Origin: Phormidesmis priestleyi
GTDB taxonomy: Bacteria; Cyanobacteriota; Cyanobacteriia; Phormidesmidales; Phormidesmidaceae
DNA: 6,923 bases
NCBI GenBank assembly: GCA_003242115.1
Contig: QBMP01000230.1
Coordinates: 422 to 7,344, forward strand
Direction: 5' to 3'
Positions 1 through 6,564 of the stretch are shown in pieces. Below the pieces are notes generated by a model. That model was not told the DNA's origin, did not search any database, and was given only the letters and a program-made list of their open reading frames with translations. The translations under genes were made by a program, and so were the position numbers. Numbering within the stretch: the stretch's first letter is position 1; every line of letters starts with the position of its first letter.

Positions 1-2
1 GC

Positions 3-2561
3 CGAGGGCTGATCGCCGACGATGTGGTCAGCGCGCTGCAAGAGCAAAATATTCAGGTCGGAGCCGGTCAAATTGGCCAGCCGCCTAGCCCCTCCGATCA
101 AGACTTTCAAATTGATCTGCGGGCCGAGAGCCGGTTAAAGAACGTCGATGAATTTGAAGATTTGGTGCTGAAGACCGGAGACAGTGGCCAATTGATTCGA
201 CTGCGAGATGTCGGACGTGTGGAGCTAGGCGCAGAGCGCTACGGTTCGTTTTTGCGCTTTCGAGGTAAAGAGGCGATTGGGTTAGGCATTTTTCAACTGC
301 CGGGCAGCAATGCGCTCCAAGTAGCGCAGGGTGTGAAAGAGGCGATGGTGGGGCTGGTGGCCGATTTTCCACCGGGCATGAAATACGGCATTGGCTTTGA
401 TACAACTGAATATGTGCAAGAGTCGCTAGTGGGCGTACTGCGAACGCTGATAGAAGCGATTTTGCTGGTAGTGCTGGTAATTTTTGTCTTTTTGCAAGAC
501 TGGCGCACAACAATTATTCCAGCCGTAACAATTCCGGTTTCGCTGGTGGCAACATTTGCTTTTGTCAAAGCTTTTGGCTTTTCCATTAACAGCTTGACGC
601 TGTTTGGCCTGACGCTAGCAACGGGGATGGTGGTCGATGATGCCATTGTGGTCGTTGAAGATATCAGCTCAAAAATTCAAGACCGGGGGCTGATGCCTCA
701 GCAGGCAGCGATCGCAGCGATGGAAGAACTCTCCAGCGCAGTGATTGCGACTTCTCTGGTGCTGATGGCTGTGTTTGTGCCAGTGGCCTTTTTCCCCGGT
801 ACAACGGGCGCACTGTATCGGCAGTTTGCGCTGACAATTGCTTTTTCAATTGCGATTTCTACCTTTGTCGCGCTGACCTTAACCCCCTCGCTTTCAGGCT
901 TACTGCTGCGGCAAAGAGGTGTGCACAGCGGCTGGCAGGCGAGGGTTTTTACGCCCTTCAATAGAGGGCTAGATTGGCTGCGCGATCGCTACGGCTCGAT
1001 CCTAGATACGCTAACGCGGTTCAAGCCTGTTGTGCTGGCGGCTTTTGTAGCCTCACTGGTGCTGACAGGTTGGCTCTATAGCATCGTTCCGTCTGCTTTT
1101 TTACCCGATGAAGATCAGGGCTACTTTATTACCTTATTTCAGGGGCCAGAAGGGGTCTCGCTCAACTACACCAGCGATGTCATGGCCAAGGCTGAGGCGC
1201 TTTTACTAGAACAGCCAGAGGTCAGGGCAACGTTTGCGGTCGGCGGCTTTGGCTTTAGCGGCAATACGGCCAATAGCGGCGTCATTTTTGCAACGCTAAA
1301 ACCTTGGGCTGAGCGCACTGACGCTGACAGCTCTGCTTTTGCGATTATTGACCGCGTGCGGGGGCCGCTGCTCGGCACGACCGAAGCTCGCGTTCTGCCG
1401 GTCAACCCACCGGCTATTCAGGGGCTGAGCAGCTTTGGCGGCTTTGAGTTTCAGCTGCAAGACCGGCGTGGCAATGCCGGTCTCGACAATTTGCTCGCCA
1501 GCATGGGCGCGATCATGGGGGCGGCTAGTCAAATTCCTCAGCTTAGCTCAGTGTTTAGTACGTATGCGGCCGGTGCCCCGCAGATTACGATTGCAGTCAA
1601 CCGCGATCAGGCTAAAGCGCTCAACGTCAACATTAGCGATATTTTCAGCACGTTGCAAACCAATTTGGGCTCGCGCTATGTCAATGACTTTAACTTAGAA
1701 GGCCGTACCTACCGGGTCTATGTGCAGGCCGATCAGCAGTATCGATCAACCCCCGATGATATCGATCAGCTCTATGTGCGATCGCAAACGGACGAACTCA
1801 TTCCTATGGGCAACTTGATCAGCACGACCGATACCGTCGGCGCTCAAACCATCAATCACTACAACCTATTTCGATCCATTGCAATTAACGGTCAGCCCGC
1901 GCCAGGGGTGAGTTCTGGGGCGGCGATCAAGGCAATGGAAAACGTCGCTGCTCAGGTGCTCCCGGCGGGTCTAGGCTATGAGTGGTCAGGCACCGCGTTA
2001 GAAGAAATTGAAGGCGGTAGTCAGGCTCCAATGATCTTTGGCTTAGGCATCGTTCTGGTGTTTTTGGTACTCGCTGCCCAGTACGAAAGCTTTATCGATC
2101 CGGTTATTATCTTGTTTGCGGTGCCGCTAGCCGTTTTTGGGGCGCTGCTAGCGCAAACCATCCGGGGTATGTCTAACGACGTGTACTGTCAAATTGGACT
2201 GGTGATGCTGATTGGCCTTGCCAGTAAAAACTCTATTTTGATTGTAGAATTTGCCAATCAACTGCGCGAACAGGGCTATTCAATTACCAAAGCTGCCCTA
2301 GAAGCCGCCCAGCAGCGGATGCGGCCCATTTTAATGACCGCTATCTCTACCCTAGTTGGCATTTTCCCGCTGACAATTGCGACCGGGGCCGGAGCCGGTA
2401 GCCGTCAGTCGCTGGGTACGGCTGTTTTTGGCGGTATGCTAATCGCGACGTTGCTGAGTTTGTTTGTGGTTCCGATTTTGTACATCATTGTCAAGCAGCT
2501 TACAGATAAATCGAGTGCGCGGCCCTACGGTGAGCATGAAGCTTTGATCAAAAGCGAGTGA
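3..2561 (+). CDS. RND/HAE1-family multidrug efflux permease, 5'-truncated by the window edge
   Basis: Inner-membrane proton antiporter subunit of a tripartite efflux pump, expected to work with a periplasmic adaptor and a TolC-like channel, neither of which is in the window. The frame is open from base 3, and the first visible residues match AcrB from about residue 200, so roughly 200 residues are missing; 852 are visible. Counting from the GTG at 24, membrane segments lie near 142-157, 165-184, 190-212, 239-260, 270-296, 337-355 and then five more between 669 and 820. The proton-relay residues of AcrB are all present: the Asp pair D205/D206 in MVVDDAIVVVED (AcrB D407/D408), K735 in GLASKNSILIVEF (K940) and R767 in RMRPILMT (R971). 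The second periplasmic half also follows AcrB (FLPDEDQGYF, RYVNDFNLEGRTYRVYVQA). There is no internal stop or frameshift, so the pump should be functional if its 5' end is intact. Substrate cannot be read from the sequence; HAE1 is favoured over the heavy-metal HME type because the similarity throughout is to AcrB-like proteins. Confidence 0.95.
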   Translation, partial: RGLIADDVVSALQEQNIQVGAGQIGQPPSPSDQDFQIDLRAESRLKNVDEFEDLVLKTGDSGQLIRLRDVGRVELGAERYGSFLRFRGKEAIGLGIFQLPGSNALQVAQGVKEAMVGLVADFPPGMKYGIGFDTTEYVQESLVGVLRTLIEAILLVVLVIFVFLQDWRTTIIPAVTIPVSLVATFAFVKAFGFSINSLTLFGLTLATGMVVDDAIVVVEDISSKIQDRGLMPQQAAIAAMEELSSAVIATSLVLMAVFVPVAFFPGTTGALYRQFALTIAFSIAISTFVALTLTPSLSGLLLRQRGVHSGWQARVFTPFNRGLDWLRDRYGSILDTLTRFKPVVLAAFVASLVLTGWLYSIVPSAFLPDEDQGYFITLFQGPEGVSLNYTSDVMAKAEALLLEQPEVRATFAVGGFGFSGNTANSGVIFATLKPWAERTDADSSAFAIIDRVRGPLLGTTEARVLPVNPPAIQGLSSFGGFEFQLQDRRGNAGLDNLLASMGAIMGAASQIPQLSSVFSTYAAGAPQITIAVNRDQAKALNVNISDIFSTLQTNLGSRYVNDFNLEGRTYRVYVQADQQYRSTPDDIDQLYVRSQTDELIPMGNLISTTDTVGAQTINHYNLFRSIAINGQPAPGVSSGAAIKAMENVAAQVLPAGLGYEWSGTALEEIEGGSQAPMIFGLGIVLVFLVLAAQYESFIDPVIILFAVPLAVFGALLAQTIRGMSNDVYCQIGLVMLIGLASKNSILIVEFANQLREQGYSITKAALEAAQQRMRPILMTAISTLVGIFPLTIATGAGAGSRQSLGTAVFGGMLIATLLSLFVVPILYIIVKQLTDKSSARPYGEHEALIKSE

Positions 2562-2588
2562 AAAGTGAGTGATCAGAGGCGAGGCGCT

Positions 2589-2622
2589 GCCGGGTGAGGT
2601 TTCTCATCCGGCCAATCTTTTC
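2589..2622 (+). terminator. Intrinsic terminator after the RND permease gene
   Basis: A 10-bp stem (2589-2598 with 2603-2612, one G-U pair) closes a 4-base loop (GTTT). It starts 28 bases after the permease stop and is followed by a T-rich run, CAATCTTTTC. On the other strand no T-run follows the hairpin, so it mainly serves the + strand gene, although the stem may also slow read-through from the convergent gene. Confidence 0.65.
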
Positions 2623-2637
2623 TAGCTAACGATCCGC

Positions 2638-3516
2638 TTAATTGGCCTGAAACTTTAGCGATAGCAGCTCGGTAACGGCGCTGGGATTATTCGCGATGCC
2701 CATCAAACTGGTAAATGGGACGGGCTGATCTGGCGACATCGAGATCGCAAATTTTTCGGGGCTATTGATAAATTTTTCAATCTCTTGGCGCTGCTCTTCG
2801 CTGAGGGCTTTGATCATGTCTGGATCTTGTTTGAGGCTAGCGATCGCCTCTTTCTTAAACTCAGCTACGCTCACCTTTTTTGCCGCTGCTGCCTGCTCAA
2901 ACATTTTTTCTAAAAAAGAATCATCCCGGTAGGTAATTGAGGCGTTTTGAAACGTCATCGACAGCAAAGACATCGGCATCGCGGCCACAGCCTCCTGGCT
3001 CAAATCGACATTGGCCAACTGAAAATCCACCGCCAAATCGCCCACCCGATCTGCGCCGAGCTTAAATTCTTTTACCTGTATCAAGCCATCTTCGGCCTTG
3101 TACTGATAGTCAGTCGAAAAATTCATCGCGATCTCTTTGTCGTACCCAAGTTCTTTAAATACAGCCGCGTTTGCGCCCATATCGGCTACTGCCAAATGCA
3201 TCCCATTGACGGCCATTTTTAGGTGAGTCGGCACTGTATCCTTCTCGTCATACTGATACAGCACGATTTCATCTACTTTATATTGATCCTCTGAGCCAAC
3301 GGGCGAGATCACCACATTTTTTACCTTCGTGCCCTGACCCAAGAGAGACGCCTGCACTTTTTGATAGTCTACATCGACAAATTCAGCAGCGTCGGCTACA
3401 AGCTGATCGACTTTTTTAGCAGCCATTTGCGAGGCCACAGCCTGTCCGGTAAAGAAGATCGCGATCGCACCACCAACGACACCCAAACCCACCCATAGCA
3501 GTCCCTTTTTATTCAT
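2638..3516 (-). CDS. Uncharacterised exported or membrane-anchored periplasmic protein
   Basis: A 292-residue protein whose exact family I do not recognise. The N-terminus MNKKGLLWVGLGVVGG is a basic start followed by a hydrophobic segment (about 5-22) and an AVA-S site (26-29) that signal peptidase I could cut; otherwise it would be a single membrane anchor. The rest is soluble: a beta-rich middle (about 40-200) with alternating strands, then a charged helical stretch (about 205-255) and a C-terminal segment with SPDQPVPFTSLMG. The overall plan (short anchor, helix with AAKKVDQLV, then repeated beta strands) recalls DUF945/YdgA-like periplasmic proteins, but it is shorter and this link is weak. 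I chose the ATG at 3516 because AAGGA lies 11 bases upstream and a signal sequence follows at once; an in-frame ATG at 3570 would add 18 residues but has no ribosome site. It converges with the RND permease gene, 76 bases stop to stop, and is divergent from the lipoprotein gene. Confidence 0.8.
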   Translation of the reverse strand: MNKKGLLWVGLGVVGGAIAIFFTGQAVASQMAAKKVDQLVADAAEFVDVDYQKVQASLLGQGTKVKNVVISPVGSEDQYKVDEIVLYQYDEKDTVPTHLKMAVNGMHLAVADMGANAAVFKELGYDKEIAMNFSTDYQYKAEDGLIQVKEFKLGADRVGDLAVDFQLANVDLSQEAVAAMPMSLLSMTFQNASITYRDDSFLEKMFEQAAAAKKVSVAEFKKEAIASLKQDPDMIKALSEEQRQEIEKFINSPEKFAISMSPDQPVPFTSLMGIANNPSAVTELLSLKFQAN

Positions 3517-3782
3517 GGTATTTAAAGTCCTTAACCCTAATTTGTTTAAAGTATTTTTCAGCCAAACCATCGCTAGTCATTCGAGCTAAGTCACCAGCTT
3601 CTGAATTTTGCCGTGATTTTTCAGCTATTTTGGCTATTTAAAGCTGATCTGAACGCTAGTACGAAGGGCTTCTATCATACCCACAGATGATAACTACAGC
3701 CCCTAGCCATCATTTCCGCTCTATTCATCTCACCATTCGCGCTATAGGATGTTAGGCAGCTTATTTTCTCCGGGTGATTCTT
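3517..3782. promoter_or_regulatory. Divergent intergenic region between the exported-protein gene and the lipoprotein gene
   Basis: These 266 bases should carry the promoters of both flanking genes. I see no gene in it. It is AT-richer than its surroundings around 3601-3645, where an 8-base unit [A/G]GCTATTT occurs twice with a 9-base period (3623-3630 and 3632-3639), between the arms of a short inverted repeat (TCAGCT at 3621-3626, AGCTGA at 3642-3647). This could be a regulator site or chance. The far left part may instead be coding if the minus-strand gene starts at 3570. Confidence 0.5.
3650..3678 (+). promoter_or_regulatory. Possible sigma70-type promoter for the lipoprotein gene
   Basis: TATCAT at 3673-3678 matches five of six bases of the -10 consensus. 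The -35 region 17 bases upstream, TGAACG, is poor (three of six). A start near 3685 would give a leader of about 98 bases. A second, weaker -10 (TAGGAT, 3745-3750) lies closer to the gene. Both are judged by eye only. Confidence 0.25.
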
Positions 3783-4424
3783 ATGGCCATCTATCCGTTT
3801 TGCAACCTGTTTTGCCGTCCAGCTTATAGAGCCATCCGCACCGCTACTTTAGCAAATACCTCATGGATACTGACCAGTAGTGCAATCCTCTCCAGCGCAC
3901 TACTCACCACGGGCTGTAGCCAGCTTTACCAAGTCAGAGCCGGAGAAATTCCCGCAGATAGCAGCGCCCCGGCTGTCAGCAATGCTCAAGCCGCCGCACC
4001 CGCCGCACCGACAGCTTCCAATGGCGTCAGCACCAACTACGACATCTACCATTCCAAAACCTTAGAGGTTCCCGCAGGCACGTCGGTTCCTGCCATTAGC
4101 GTCCGCGTTGAGCCTGACCCCGTACAAGGTTGGAACCTCTATGTCGGCACTGCCAACTTCACATTCACCCCGGAGAACGTCAACGGTGAGAGTAGCCCCA
4201 CCGAAGGCCACGGCCAGCTCTACATCAACGAAAAGCCGATGCAGCGCATCTACGGCACTTGGACACACTTACTCGACCTGCCCGCCGGGAAAAACACCCT
4301 TCGCGTCACGCTCAATGCCAATGGCTTTGAAACGCTCACCACTCAAGGCAAACCGGTTGAAGAAACCACGACCATTGAGGTCTATAAGCCCGCGCCGCCC
4401 GCACCGCCAGCGCCGCTTAATTAG
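3783..4424 (+). CDS. Predicted lipoprotein with Ala/Pro-rich linker and beta-sandwich-like domain
   Basis: A 213-residue envelope protein of unknown function. From the ATG at 3783, a long basic N-region leads to a hydrophobic stretch (about 29-42) and SALLTTGC, so lipid attachment at C45 is likely; Thr rather than Leu at -3 makes the lipobox imperfect. A low-complexity Ala/Pro/Ser linker (about 48-78) follows, then a beta-rich domain (about 85-200) and a Pro/Ala tail (PAPPAPPAPLN). The domain carries GWNL (116-119), EGHGQLYIN with H143, YGTWTHL with W160 and H162, and LPAGKNTLRVTLNANGFE. This order resembles secreted bacterial proteins that pair a GWNL strand with a GHAHLY-type strand; DUF4399-like proteins have a comparable layout, but I cannot fix a family. 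The histidines could bind a metal; this is inference. A GTG at 3774 is an alternative start that adds three residues; neither has a strong ribosome site. It is first in a run of four + strand genes. Confidence 0.8.
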   Translation: MAIYPFCNLFCRPAYRAIRTATLANTSWILTSSAILSSALLTTGCSQLYQVRAGEIPADSSAPAVSNAQAAAPAAPTASNGVSTNYDIYHSKTLEVPAGTSVPAISVRVEPDPVQGWNLYVGTANFTFTPENVNGESSPTEGHGQLYINEKPMQRIYGTWTHLLDLPAGKNTLRVTLNANGFETLTTQGKPVEETTTIEVYKPAPPAPPAPLN

Positions 4425-4481
4425 TGGCTAAGCGTCATAATAGAAGAAGCGCTCAAAAGACACTGCGTGAGAGATGCTATC

Positions 4482-4489
4482 GCGATCGC
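4482..4489. repeat. HIP1 palindrome just upstream of the Uma2 start; one of at least seven copies
   Basis: GCGATCGC lies one base before the ATG at 4491, inside the presumed ribosome-binding region. Other copies are at 708-715, 982-989, 1778-1785, 2840-2847, 3461-3468 and 6664-6671. HIP1 is a well-known over-represented octamer in many cyanobacterial genomes and is the main clue to the host here. Confidence 0.9.
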
Positions 4490-4490
4490 C

Positions 4491-5378
4491 ATGACGTTTA
4501 CCAAACTGCCTCGCCCACCGCTAAAAACCACCTGGCCCGACAAGTCTACCTTGCCGACCATGTACGACTTGCCCAGCGAAGACCCAGAGGAACCCGGCTT
4601 GCCAGACGAATTTCATGACTATCAGCCAGCGCTTTTGAGCGAAACTTTTAAGCTGCGCGACTATACGAGTGAAGAAACCTTTTCGGCCGCAGATCTCAAC
4701 CTCTATTACGACCCTGAGCACAATTGGTACAAGCGTCCCGATTGGTTTGGTGTTCTCGGCAAACCGGCTGGCTGTGACAGCCATGAACTCAGACTCAGCT
4801 ACGTGGTTTGGCAAGAAGAAATCAGCCCTTTTATCGCGGTAGAGCTAATTTCTCCCGGTACGGAAAACGAAGACTTTGGGCGCACAGCTGACGAACGCGG
4901 CAGACCGCCCACCAAATGGACTGTCTACGAAAAGATTCTACAAATTCCTTACTACGTAATTTACGACCGATACGATGATCTACTCAGCGGCTTTCGCCTC
5001 GTCAACGGTCAATATCAGCCAATAAAAATCGGCGCTGATCGTAAAATTTGGCTGCCGGAAGCCAATGCAGGACTGGGGATATGGCAGGGTAAATATAAGC
5101 GGTTTACGCGGGAATGGCTGCGCTGGTACGACCGCGACGGTTGGATACCCACGATTCAAGAGGACAGTGAGCAGCAGTTAGCGCTGTTGCAGCAGCAGGC
5201 ATCGCTATTGCGGCAGCAAGCATTATCAGAGCGTCGGGCCAAAGAAAAGGCTCAGCAGGAAGCGACCAAAGAAAAGGCGAGAAATGCTCGGCTGCAAGCG
5301 AAGCTAAAAGCGCTAGGAATTGATTCAGATGCGGATCTAGGTACAGATCTAGATCTAGATGCGAACAGTATTGAATGA
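4491..5378 (+). CDS. Uma2-family (DUF820) endonuclease-like protein with C-terminal coiled coil
   Basis: A 295-residue member of the Uma2/DUF820 group, which has the PD-(D/E)XK nuclease fold and many paralogues in cyanobacteria; the cellular role is not established. Numbering from the ATG at 4491: a proline-rich lead, then MYDLPSEDPEEPGLPDEF (24-41), typical of the cyanobacterial long form; the core has RPDWFGVLG with D84, FIAVELISPGTE with E117, and PPTKWTVYEKI with K142, followed by YYVIYDRY. D84, E117 and K142 are my candidates for the catalytic residues, by analogy with PDxxF, vEvlSP and the later Lys of the family. A Gln/Lys-rich coiled coil (about 224-277) ends in LQAKLKALGI and an Asp-rich tail. 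The ATG at 4491 is preferred because family members begin near this MTFT-like sequence; a GTG at 4467 would add eight residues encoded across the HIP1 site. It lies 66 bases after the lipoprotein gene and ends 8 bases before the next start. No core motif is missing, so it is probably intact. Confidence 0.9.
   Translation: MTFTKLPRPPLKTTWPDKSTLPTMYDLPSEDPEEPGLPDEFHDYQPALLSETFKLRDYTSEETFSAADLNLYYDPEHNWYKRPDWFGVLGKPAGCDSHELRLSYVVWQEEISPFIAVELISPGTENEDFGRTADERGRPPTKWTVYEKILQIPYYVIYDRYDDLLSGFRLVNGQYQPIKIGADRKIWLPEANAGLGIWQGKYKRFTREWLRWYDRDGWIPTIQEDSEQQLALLQQQASLLRQQALSERRAKEKAQQEATKEKARNARLQAKLKALGIDSDADLGTDLDLDANSIE
5322..5363 (+). repeat. Short GAT/GATCTA repeat encoding an Asp-rich tail
   Basis: GATCTA occurs at 5334-5339 and twice in tandem at 5346-5357, within a run of alternating GAT codons. 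It encodes DSDADLGTDLDLDA near the end of the Uma2-family protein. The in-frame 6-base unit could expand or shrink by slippage without breaking the frame. Confidence 0.7.
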
Positions 5379-5383
5379 GAGGG
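5377..5383 (+). promoter_or_regulatory. Ribosome-binding site supporting the D27-like start at 5387
   Basis: GAGAGGG overlaps the end of the Uma2 stop codon; its GAGG core (5379-5382) lies four bases before the ATG at 5387. It favours that start over the ATG at 5375, which overlaps the Uma2 stop as ATGA but has no purine-rich site upstream. Spacing is on the short side. Confidence 0.4.
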
Positions 5384-5386
5384 CTT

Positions 5387-6040
5387 ATGCAGACAGCTGA
5401 CACCTATGATGACAATCTTTTAGACCGCCTGTGTATTTGGCTGGTTTCCCGCAAAATGGCCAACGCGATTGGTGCGCAGACAGCAATCAGTGGCTATAGC
5501 GGCTTTGTTGATCTCTCTAAGCAAATTATGCAGGGCCGCAATGCGCAGCAGCAGCAGGCGGCTGTAGCGCAAGTGTTGCAGTCTTTGGTACCTGCACCTG
5601 TGCTGTGGATCATTCGCACCGCTTTTTCACCGACAAGGCTAGTATGTGTGCTAAATGCGTGGTTTGCTGCGCAGATGTTTGAGTGGTTGGTAGGGCCCTG
5701 TGAGGTCACGCAAGCAGATGTGAAAGGGCAAGATGGCATTGTGCGCCAGCAGCCCAGCGCCGTCCATATCCAAAAATGCCGGTACCTCGCCGATAGCCAG
5801 TGCGTTGGCATGTGCGTCAACATGTGTAAGCTGCCCACCCAAGCCTTTTTTACCGAAAAGTTTGGCATTCCGCTCACCATGACCCCCGACTTTGGCGATC
5901 TGAGCTGCACAATGGTCTTCGGCCAAATGCCGCCTTTACCCGAAGCAGACGATGCCTTGACTGAGCCTTGCCTGATCGAATGCGACGCGGGCACAGTCTC
6001 CGATTCTGCCTGTCCAAAACTGATGACGCCTATCCAATAG
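5387..6040 (+). CDS. D27-like (DUF4033) beta-carotene isomerase family protein
   Basis: A 217-residue homologue of plant DWARF27, the iron-containing plastid enzyme that interconverts all-trans- and 9-cis-beta-carotene at the start of strigolactone synthesis. The DUF4033 domain fills the second half: EWLVGPCEV (C105), SAVHIQKCRYL (H127, C131), the cluster CX7CX3CX3C at 131-147 (C131, C139, C143, C147), KLPTQAFFTEKFGIPL, TPDFGDLSCTMVFGQ (C174) and PC/EC at 195/199, with a further Cys at 209. These strings closely follow the plant D27 C-terminus. The N-terminal part (LDRLCIWLVSRKMANAIG) is helical and has no transit or signal peptide, so the protein is probably cytosolic or loosely bound to thylakoids. 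The reaction in cyanobacteria is unproven; carotenoid isomerisation is the obvious guess, but D27 paralogues may differ in substrate. An ATG at 5375 (ATGA overlap with Uma2) would add four residues. It sits between the Uma2 and DCC genes, and its closeness to Uma2 suggests coupled translation. Confidence 0.9.
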   Translation: MQTADTYDDNLLDRLCIWLVSRKMANAIGAQTAISGYSGFVDLSKQIMQGRNAQQQQAAVAQVLQSLVPAPVLWIIRTAFSPTRLVCVLNAWFAAQMFEWLVGPCEVTQADVKGQDGIVRQQPSAVHIQKCRYLADSQCVGMCVNMCKLPTQAFFTEKFGIPLTMTPDFGDLSCTMVFGQMPPLPEADDALTEPCLIECDAGTVSDSACPKLMTPIQ

Positions 6041-6078
6041 GCCAAGCCAGAGCACTTATTTATAGCAAAAACATCTCA

Positions 6079-6564
6079 ATGACATCACCGAATCACATAC
6101 CCTGGAAAATCAATCTGCTTTACGATGGCGACTGCCCGCTGTGCCTGCGCGAGGTCAGCTTTTTGCAGAAGAAAGATGCTGGACGCGGCTTGGTTAAGTT
6201 CACTGATATAGCCGATCTCAGCTATGATCCTGCGCAGAATGGCGGCGTTGATTTTGAAACGGCGATGGGCCGGATTCACGCCGTGCGCGCGGACGGCACA
6301 GTGGTCAAAAATGTGGCTGTTTTTCAAGCCGTCTACAGCGCCTTAGGCATTGGCTGGATGTATGCCCCCACACGCTGGCCAGTGATTGGCCCCTTGGTAA
6401 ATAAAATCTACGATCTGTGGGCCGACAAGCGCTTGGCAATGACCGGACGGCCTAATCTGACGGAGATTGTTGCCGAGCGTCAGCAAAAGATTGAACGAAA
6501 GACTAGGCCAACCCCTGAGCGCGAAATGGTTTGTGAAGACCAAGGGCGATGCCAATCTTCTTGA
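6079..6564 (+). CDS. DCC-family (DUF393) thiol-disulfide oxidoreductase-like protein
   Basis: A 161-residue protein of the DCC family, small thioredoxin-like proteins named after the conserved Asp-Cys-Cys and thought to act in thiol/disulfide exchange. The signature is at the N-terminus: LLYDGDCPLCLREVSFL with D16, C19 and C22 (DxxCxxC). Downstream are GRGLVKFTDIADL, GRIHAVRADGTVVKNVAVFQAVY and the family-typical APTRWPVIGPLVNKIYDLWADKRLAMTGRP. No signal peptide is seen. The ATG at 6079 is the sensible start: the frame is open further upstream, back into the D27-like gene, but the family domain begins only nine residues after this Met. Ribosome site is weak. The tail after about residue 138 (charged, then MVCEDQGRCQSS with two extra Cys) goes beyond the usual family end and overlaps the minus-strand open frame at 6506-6775, so it may be a recent extension. 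It lies 38 bases after the D27-like gene and is probably co-transcribed. Confidence 0.9.
   Translation: MTSPNHIPWKINLLYDGDCPLCLREVSFLQKKDAGRGLVKFTDIADLSYDPAQNGGVDFETAMGRIHAVRADGTVVKNVAVFQAVYSALGIGWMYAPTRWPVIGPLVNKIYDLWADKRLAMTGRPNLTEIVAERQQKIERKTRPTPEREMVCEDQGRCQSS

Noticed and set aside
293..646. Minus-strand open frame of 117 codons inside the RND gene
   Set aside because: It lies opposite strongly conserved RND sequence (proton-relay region) and has no family resemblance; it is a shadow frame.
4108..4431. Second + strand frame inside the lipoprotein gene
   Set aside because: Ser/Arg/Pro-rich out-of-frame product typical of a shifted reading; the lipoprotein frame has a signal sequence and domain structure.
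4436..4441. CATAAT as an internal -10 box before the Uma2 gene
   Set aside because: Five of six matches, but no usable -35 element at 16-18 bases upstream; too weak to list as a promoter.
4424..4618. GTG-started 64-codon frame overlapping the lipoprotein stop
   Set aside because: Arg-rich product out of frame with the well-supported Uma2 gene, no ribosome site.
5541..5557. CAG-rich tract in the D27-like gene as a microsatellite
   Set aside because: Only a short run encoding four Gln; not enough to call a repeat.
5494..6045. Minus-strand open frame of 183 codons opposite the D27-like gene
   Set aside because: The + strand reading matches DUF4033 along its length; the minus reading looks like nothing known and has an artefact-like composition.
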